Source of the DNA: Adiantum capillus-veneris
Lineage: Eukaryota; Streptophyta; Polypodiopsida; Polypodiales; Pteridaceae
Direction of reading: 5' to 3'
Assembly (NCBI GenBank): GCA_014529385.2
Contig: CM043942.1
Span: 33,957,969 to 34,021,968, forward strand
DNA length: 64,000 nucleotides
Below, one piece after another: positions 59,811-64,000 of the stretch (positions are counted from its first letter, which is position 1; every line of letters starts with the position of its first letter). The position numbers and the translations under genes were made by a program. The notes beneath the pieces are model-generated. The model was given only the letters and a program-made list of their open reading frames with translations, did not search any database and was not told the DNA's origin.

Positions 59811-61917
59811 TCCCCCTCGAGCTCTGCATGTCGCAGAGTCCAAGCATAGTCCGGAAACGTCGAAGTTTCTCAGCTCCGAGGGCCTTGGTAAAGATATCCG
59901 CTATCTGCTCCTCTGTGCTGACGTAGACCAAGTCGATGTCGCCCGCCAACACTCGCTCTCGAACGTAGTGGTAATGGACCTCTATGTGTTTGGTCCTGGC
60001 ATGGAACACTGGGTTCCTAGCCAATTGCATGCTGCTGAGGTTGTCACAATGGACGAAAATCTGCTGGTCCACCTGCACTCCCAAGTCCTCAAGTAATGTG
60101 CGTAGCCAAGCTACCTCGCACGCCGCAACTGCTGCACCTCTGTACTCAGCCTCTGTGCTCGATAAAGCAACTGTAGCCTGCTTTTTGCTGCTCCAAGTAA
60201 CAACAGCACTCCCAAAAGAGAACATGAAGCCACTCGTAGATCTCCTATCAACAATGCTACCTGCCCAATCTGCATCTGTATACCCATACAATGCTAATGG
60301 TGCATCTGCTTCATAGAACAATGCGTAGTCAAGAGTCCCTTGCACATACCTAAGTGTGCGTCGTACTCCATCCAAATGTGGCTTCCTCGAAAGCTGCATG
60401 AACTGACTCTCCAAGCCTACTGTGTAGCTCAAGTCTGGCCTTGTGATAGTCAAGTAGATTAGACTACCCACAATCTTCCTGTACATGTTGACATCCTCAA
60501 CAACATCACCCTTCTTTGCACTCAGCTTTGCATTCACATCCAAGGGAATAGAAATTGGCTTACAATCAGCCATACCATACTTTGACAACATGTCCAAAGC
60601 ATACTGTCTCTGTGATAGCCATACACCCTCTGGAGTCGTGATCACCTCAATGCCAAGAAAGTAGCGCAACTCGCCTAAATCTTTCATTTCAAACTCCTGT
60701 TTGAGAAGACCCTTCACATGGTCAATCTCCATAGCATTGTCACCAACAATAATAAGGTCATCTACATATATGGTAATGACCACAATCCCCACATCACTCT
60801 CACGTACATAGAGTGAATGATCAGCATGAGCTCTCCTAAAACCAATACTGACAAGATACTTGGCAATCATGTCATACCATGCTCTAGAGCCCTGCTTCAA
60901 ACCATACAAAGCTTTGAGAAGTCTGCATACATAATCTGGGTAACCTGGATCGACATAACCAGGTGGCTGATCCATATACACTTCCTCTTGCAACTCACCA
61001 TTCAAGAAGGCATTCTTTACATCCATTTGATGCATAATCCATCCTCTAGATGCAGCCACTGCTATGACAGCTCTCACAGTCGTCATCTTTGCCACTGGAG
61101 CAAAGGTCTCCTCATAGTCTATGCCATACGTCTGTGCATAACCCTTTGCGACCAGCCTTGCCTTGTGACGCTCAATGTTACCATCAGCCTTATGCTTGGT
61201 TTTATACACCCATTTGCAGCCAATAGCTTTCTTGCCACTTGGCAATGGCACCAACTCCCATGTGTCATTTGCTTCCAATGCAGCCATCTCTTCATTTATT
61301 GCATCATCCCAATGCACATTTCCAATTGCATCTTCAAAACATGTGGGCTCCACATCCTGTATCACCTTAGCCATGTAGGCTTGGTGATGCGCTAGATACC
61401 CATCATAAGTCAATTTCTGAACTGGATTTCTGACTCTATTAGATATGCGCGGTCCTGGGTCACTCCTTTGCCCTCTAGCATCTTCTTGTACTTTCCTTAC
61501 ACCAGGTGTCCTGACAGCCGGAATTCCAAATTCCTCATCAAGACTTTGTTCAGAACCATCTGAATCCATGTCTACATGTGAAAAACCTGATGATGCATCA
61601 ACCATAAAGGGAGGTTCATCAACCTTTTCCTTTCCTTTTCGTGATACATTCCCTGTACCTGTTGGTGGAGTAACCTGCGTACGTAGTCTACCATTCCATG
61701 GTTTCTCAAGAGAGCCACGAGAAGAGGACTCTTGTGGTCCACTCAAAACCTGTGACTGTGGCCTCACATTTTGTACAACCACATCATCTTTTACATCAGC
61801 CCCAATAGTGCCATGTGCATTACTGTACCAGCTGCTCATCTCATCAAAGACTACATCTCTGCTCATGCATTCGCAAAAAATCTGAAAAATCATTGGAGAA
61901 GTACTCTCCCCCTCCAT
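59782..61917 (-). CDS. copia C Pol: integrase end, reverse transcriptase, RNase H (intact frame)
   Basis: 711 codons without a stop, the longest coding frame in the window. Residues 1-30 are the joint of the integrase deletion (SRDVVFDEMSSWY is the usual copia integrase end). A Pro/Ser-rich linker leads to RT from about residue 215: WKWVYKTK-type CKWVYKTKHKADG, KARLVAKGYAQTYGIDYEETFAPVAKM, MDVKNAFLNGEL, YGLKQGSRAWYD and the active site YVDD at residues 384-387 (60757-60768). RNase H (about 560-690) has YTDADWAGS, SSTEAEYRGAA, HCDNLSSMQLARNP and HIEVHYHYVRERV. It ends 29 bp inside the LTR. Without gag frame and integrase the element is not autonomous, but this part could be an active enzyme. 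Confidence 0.93.
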   Translation of the reverse strand: MEGESTSPMIFQIFCECMSRDVVFDEMSSWYSNAHGTIGADVKDDVVVQNVRPQSQVLSGPQESSSRGSLEKPWNGRLRTQVTPPTGTGNVSRKGKEKVDEPPFMVDASSGFSHVDMDSDGSEQSLDEEFGIPAVRTPGVRKVQEDARGQRSDPGPRISNRVRNPVQKLTYDGYLAHHQAYMAKVIQDVEPTCFEDAIGNVHWDDAINEEMAALEANDTWELVPLPSGKKAIGCKWVYKTKHKADGNIERHKARLVAKGYAQTYGIDYEETFAPVAKMTTVRAVIAVAASRGWIMHQMDVKNAFLNGELQEEVYMDQPPGYVDPGYPDYVCRLLKALYGLKQGSRAWYDMIAKYLVSIGFRRAHADHSLYVRESDVGIVVITIYVDDLIIVGDNAMEIDHVKGLLKQEFEMKDLGELRYFLGIEVITTPEGVWLSQRQYALDMLSKYGMADCKPISIPLDVNAKLSAKKGDVVEDVNMYRKIVGSLIYLTITRPDLSYTVGLESQFMQLSRKPHLDGVRRTLRYVQGTLDYALFYEADAPLALYGYTDADWAGSIVDRRSTSGFMFSFGSAVVTWSSKKQATVALSSTEAEYRGAAVAACEVAWLRTLLEDLGVQVDQQIFVHCDNLSSMQLARNPVFHARTKHIEVHYHYVRERVLAGDIDLVYVSTEEQIADIFTKALGAEKLRRFRTMLGLCDMQSSRGSVEMSSSTP
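59811..59824 (-). promoter_or_regulatory. Polypurine tract of copia C
   Basis: The minus strand reads AGCTCGAGGGGGAG before TGTTGAG of the LTR. Confidence 0.88.
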
Positions 61918-62457
61918 CTGACCTCAATGTCTTGATTTGCATATCATGACTTTGAAGTCTTGAAAGTGACCAAACACTTCACTTTTGTTACGCATGAAGT
62001 AGACCCATACTTTCCTTGTATGGTCATCCGTGAAAGAGACATAATACCTGCAACCATGTATACTTGCAGTATCGGTTGGACCCCAAACATCTGTGTGCAC
62101 CACCTCAAGTGGCTTTTTACATACATTGCGCTCATGTGGAAATGAGCCCTTTGACTGTTTTCCAAACTGGCATGCTGCACACACTTTATGCATACCATCC
62201 ACCTTGAATTTGGGCAAACCTTTTACAATCTGTTTTGATTGCATGCTGCACAATCTCTGCTCATTGACATGGCCAATGCGTTTGTGCCAAATGTCAACAT
62301 CAGCCACAACACCTGTGCCCTGTGCAAATAATGCAGCTTTTACTTCAGGCATGTCTACATTCAGCGTAAACATTCTGCCCACACATTTGCCCTCTGTGAT
62401 CAGCTTACAGCCATTCTGGAAATCTTCTACATAACAGCTATTTGGATTGAAGCGAAC
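61865..62457 (-). pseudogene. copia C GAG-pre-integrase and integrase, internally deleted
   Basis: After TAG at about 62455-62457 (in GLxVRFN, probably a lost Gln), IWHKRIGHVNEQRL and CAACQFGKQSKG give the pre-integrase finger. VHTDVWGP carries the first catalytic Asp. YYVSFTDDHTRKVWVYF follows. The frame changes near 61945, after which LRSDGGGEYFSNDFSDF gives the second Asp in another frame. At about 61870-61885 the sequence jumps to SRDVVFDE, which in related elements lies some 150 or more residues further on. The part with the last catalytic Glu (QNGVAER region) is therefore absent. Confidence 0.9.
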
Positions 62458-62856
62458 CTACAAACCCTGCTCAACCATTTGTCCAACAAAAACAAGATTC
62501 TTTGTAATGTTTGGGACATGAAGTACATCTGCTAAGTACTTTGATTTCCCACTCTTCGTATTTAGAGGTATGTCCCCTACATGAGCAATGGGGTGAGCTG
62601 TGCCATCTGCTGTCTGCACATAGCCTGACACATCTGGTTTGCGCATATCTCTAAACCACTCTCCACGAGACGTCATGTGATTAGAGGCACCTGAATCCAC
62701 ATACCAAACATCATCTTGGGTGGAATTCTCTGCAGTCATTGTATTCATTACATGCTGCATAACAAACATACGCTCGTTTTTGCTGTCATCTGGATCTCTG
62801 CTAGTAGATGCATAGTTGCCCTGCTCTCTCTTTCTACTTGCTTTTCCCTTTGGACA
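62458..62856 (-). pseudogene. copia C protease
   Basis: VWYVDSGASNHMTSRGEWF has the intact DSGA active site (about 62687-62698). ADVLHVPNITKNLVFVGQMVEQG is the usual end. The frame is open from the gag CCHC region (NERMFVMQHVMNTM) down to the TAG at 62455-62457. Confidence 0.9.
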
Positions 62857-63722
62857 GTCACGTGACTTGTGACCTCTTTCACCACAAGTCCAACATTCTC
62901 TACTATCTGGAGTATGTTGCTGCCTGCTTGATCCTGCACCACGACCTCTTTGACTCCCTCTGCCTTGAGACTGGTTTCCCCTGCCACCTGTATTGTTTTG
63001 ATTTGATTGACCTTCCAGAAATTGGCCCCTGCAACCCCTTGGGCCTCGACCACGACCTCAACCTCTACCTCTGTTGGAGTTAGAATAGAAGGCCTGTTCA
63101 GAATTATTTCTGCCATGAGAAGAAGATGTGTCAAGGTTCTTCTCCTCAAGAATAAGCATAGAAATCAAATCTTGGAACACGGGGATGTCGTCTCTTGTAT
63201 TCATGGAAGACCTAAAATGTACACACTCATCTCCTAGACCATCCAAGCATGCACGGACAATGTCATCGTCTTCCACTGAGACTTTAATAGATCCAAGAGC
63301 CTCAATGATACTCTTGATCTTCAAAGCATAATCATTGATGGAGAGGTTGTTCCTCTTAACCTGATTTAGCTCCGACTTTAGTTGAAGCTTCCTGGCCTTG
63401 GTGTTCACCTCGAACACTCTGCCTAAGTTTTTCCATGCAATGGCGGGGGTTTCAGCATCCTGTAGATAGCCCATCATGCCATCTGTGATGCTCATAGAAA
63501 GCCAATACATCACTTTGCTCTGGCCTTGTTGCCAGTCCCTCAAAGCTTTCCTTTGTTCTGCTGTAGCATTTGCCTCGGGAATCTCTGGTTCCTTTTCATT
63601 GTCTCCTTCTACATAGTCCCAATAACCTTTTCCTTTTAGGAAATTTGTTATTCTGAACTTCCATGCAGGGTAGTTATTTTTCTCAAGCTCTCAGTAACAA
63701 TCTGACTGAAACCGTCAGACAT
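62854..63722 (-). pseudogene. copia C gag
   Basis: ATG at 63720-63722 gives MSDGFSQIVTE; a frame change near 63690 puts NYPAWKFRITNFLKGKGYW into the main frame. The core is DWQQGQSKVMYWL, TPAIAWKNLGRVFEVNTKARK, LIKSIIEALGS-type KIKSIIEALG, and ACLDGLGDECVHF (63543-63080). An Arg/Gly-rich tract contains TGA at about 63055 (Arg codon lost). The CCHC knuckle CWTCGERGHKSRDC is perfect at 62854-62895. Confidence 0.9.
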
Positions 63723-63853
63723 CTTGAAGCACCAAGACAAAATAGCTGCAATCTGCAAAAACCTGCAAATCTGCTGAACCCGCATCTGGTCGTGGATTGC
63801 GAACGAAGGGATTGTGATGCTCTTGCTCTCTTAGCCTCTCTTGCTTGCACCAG

Positions 63854-63865
63854 GCTCTGATACCA
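63854..63865 (-). promoter_or_regulatory. Primer binding site of copia C (tRNA-iMet)
   Basis: The minus strand TGGTATCAGAGC is a perfect match and touches the LTR. Confidence 0.94.
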
Positions 63866-64000
63866 TGTAAAGAATGAGGATGCAAGAGAGCTACACAAGA
63901 CAAGCACAAAGCACACAGAGATGGAAAGCTTCTTCTTCTTCGTCTTCTTCACAGAAAAGAGAGTACAAAATGACTAAGTGCTAAAGCTGAAAAGTAGCAC
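63866..64000 (-). repeat. 5' LTR of copia C, first 135 bp (cut by the window edge)
   Basis: Starts TGTAAAGAATGAGG like the 3' LTR; differs by A/C at one site and six extra bases in the CTTCTTCGT region. Confidence 0.93.

Larger units (their letters stand above)
59488..64000 (-). mobile_element. Ty1/copia retrotransposon C (runs past the right edge)
   Basis: The 3' LTR (59488-59810), polypurine tract, RNase H, RT, a deleted integrase, protease, gag, a perfect primer site and the start of the 5' LTR (63866) are all present. The visible 5' LTR part differs from the 3' LTR by one substitution and a 6-bp difference in a CTT run over about 135 bp, so the insertion is young. It cuts repeat R copy 2. 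The expected TSD is TTACA (59483-59487); its partner lies outside the window. Confidence 0.95.

Overview
The window looks like intergenic DNA from a large, repeat-rich land-plant genome. The grounds are several Ty1/copia retrotransposons with initiator-tRNA-Met primer sites, L1-type LINEs with plant-style ORF1 (DUF4283-like domain plus CCHC knuckle), gag remnants without matching pol, long (CT)n, (CA)n and (TA)n tracts and unusually many poly-C/poly-G runs. I found no convincing host gene, rRNA or tRNA gene, or any bacterial feature. The plant lineage cannot be fixed from the sequence; a fern or another large-genome plant would fit the microsatellite load, but that is only a guess.

Layout. 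1-2.85 kb: a broken copia element (A, minus strand) running off the left edge. 2.85-3.28 kb: a segment bounded by inverted repeats. 3.28-8.29 kb: composite repeat R, copy 1 (LINE endonuclease/RT joined to a gag gene with an unusual acidic/hydrophobic extension, minus strand). 8.3-10.5 kb: uncharacterised DNA with a four-times repeated motif. 10.52-16.83 kb: a full-length LINE with an 18-bp target-site duplication (TSD). 16.9-25.2 kb: microsatellites, a permuted LINE scrap, two copia relics (F, E2), unknown DNA and an LTR/leader-like region. 25.27-30.72 kb: a complete but dead copia element (B) with both LTRs and a 5-bp TSD. 32.25-35.9 kb: a non-coding LTR-internal-LTR-internal array (G). 35.9-39.3 kb: unknown DNA with an ATTGG/CCAAT array. 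39.3-40.1 kb: a gag relic. 40.4-43.05 kb: a LINE relic followed by a possible SINE. 43.2-49 kb: unknown DNA with several tandem duplications. 49.05-53 kb: copia relic E1, the same family as E2. 53.8-54.2 kb: a very long CA/CT tract. 54.76-59.49 kb: composite repeat R, copy 2, cut by copia element C (59.49 kb to beyond the right edge).

How the parts relate. The elements form a nested, layered landscape. Element C sits inside copy 2 of R, and copy 1 preserves the uninterrupted site. Element B sits inside an older unknown sequence. The LINE sits in unknown DNA. Only element C keeps a long intact reading frame (711 codons, RT plus RNase H), although its integrase is deleted. The most interesting points are the chimeric repeat R, the ATGA stop-start overlap and the strong TAG bias of stops in the LINE, the tandem LTR array G, CT microsatellites carried inside LTRs, and small structured repeats at 24.9, 37.4 and 47 kb.
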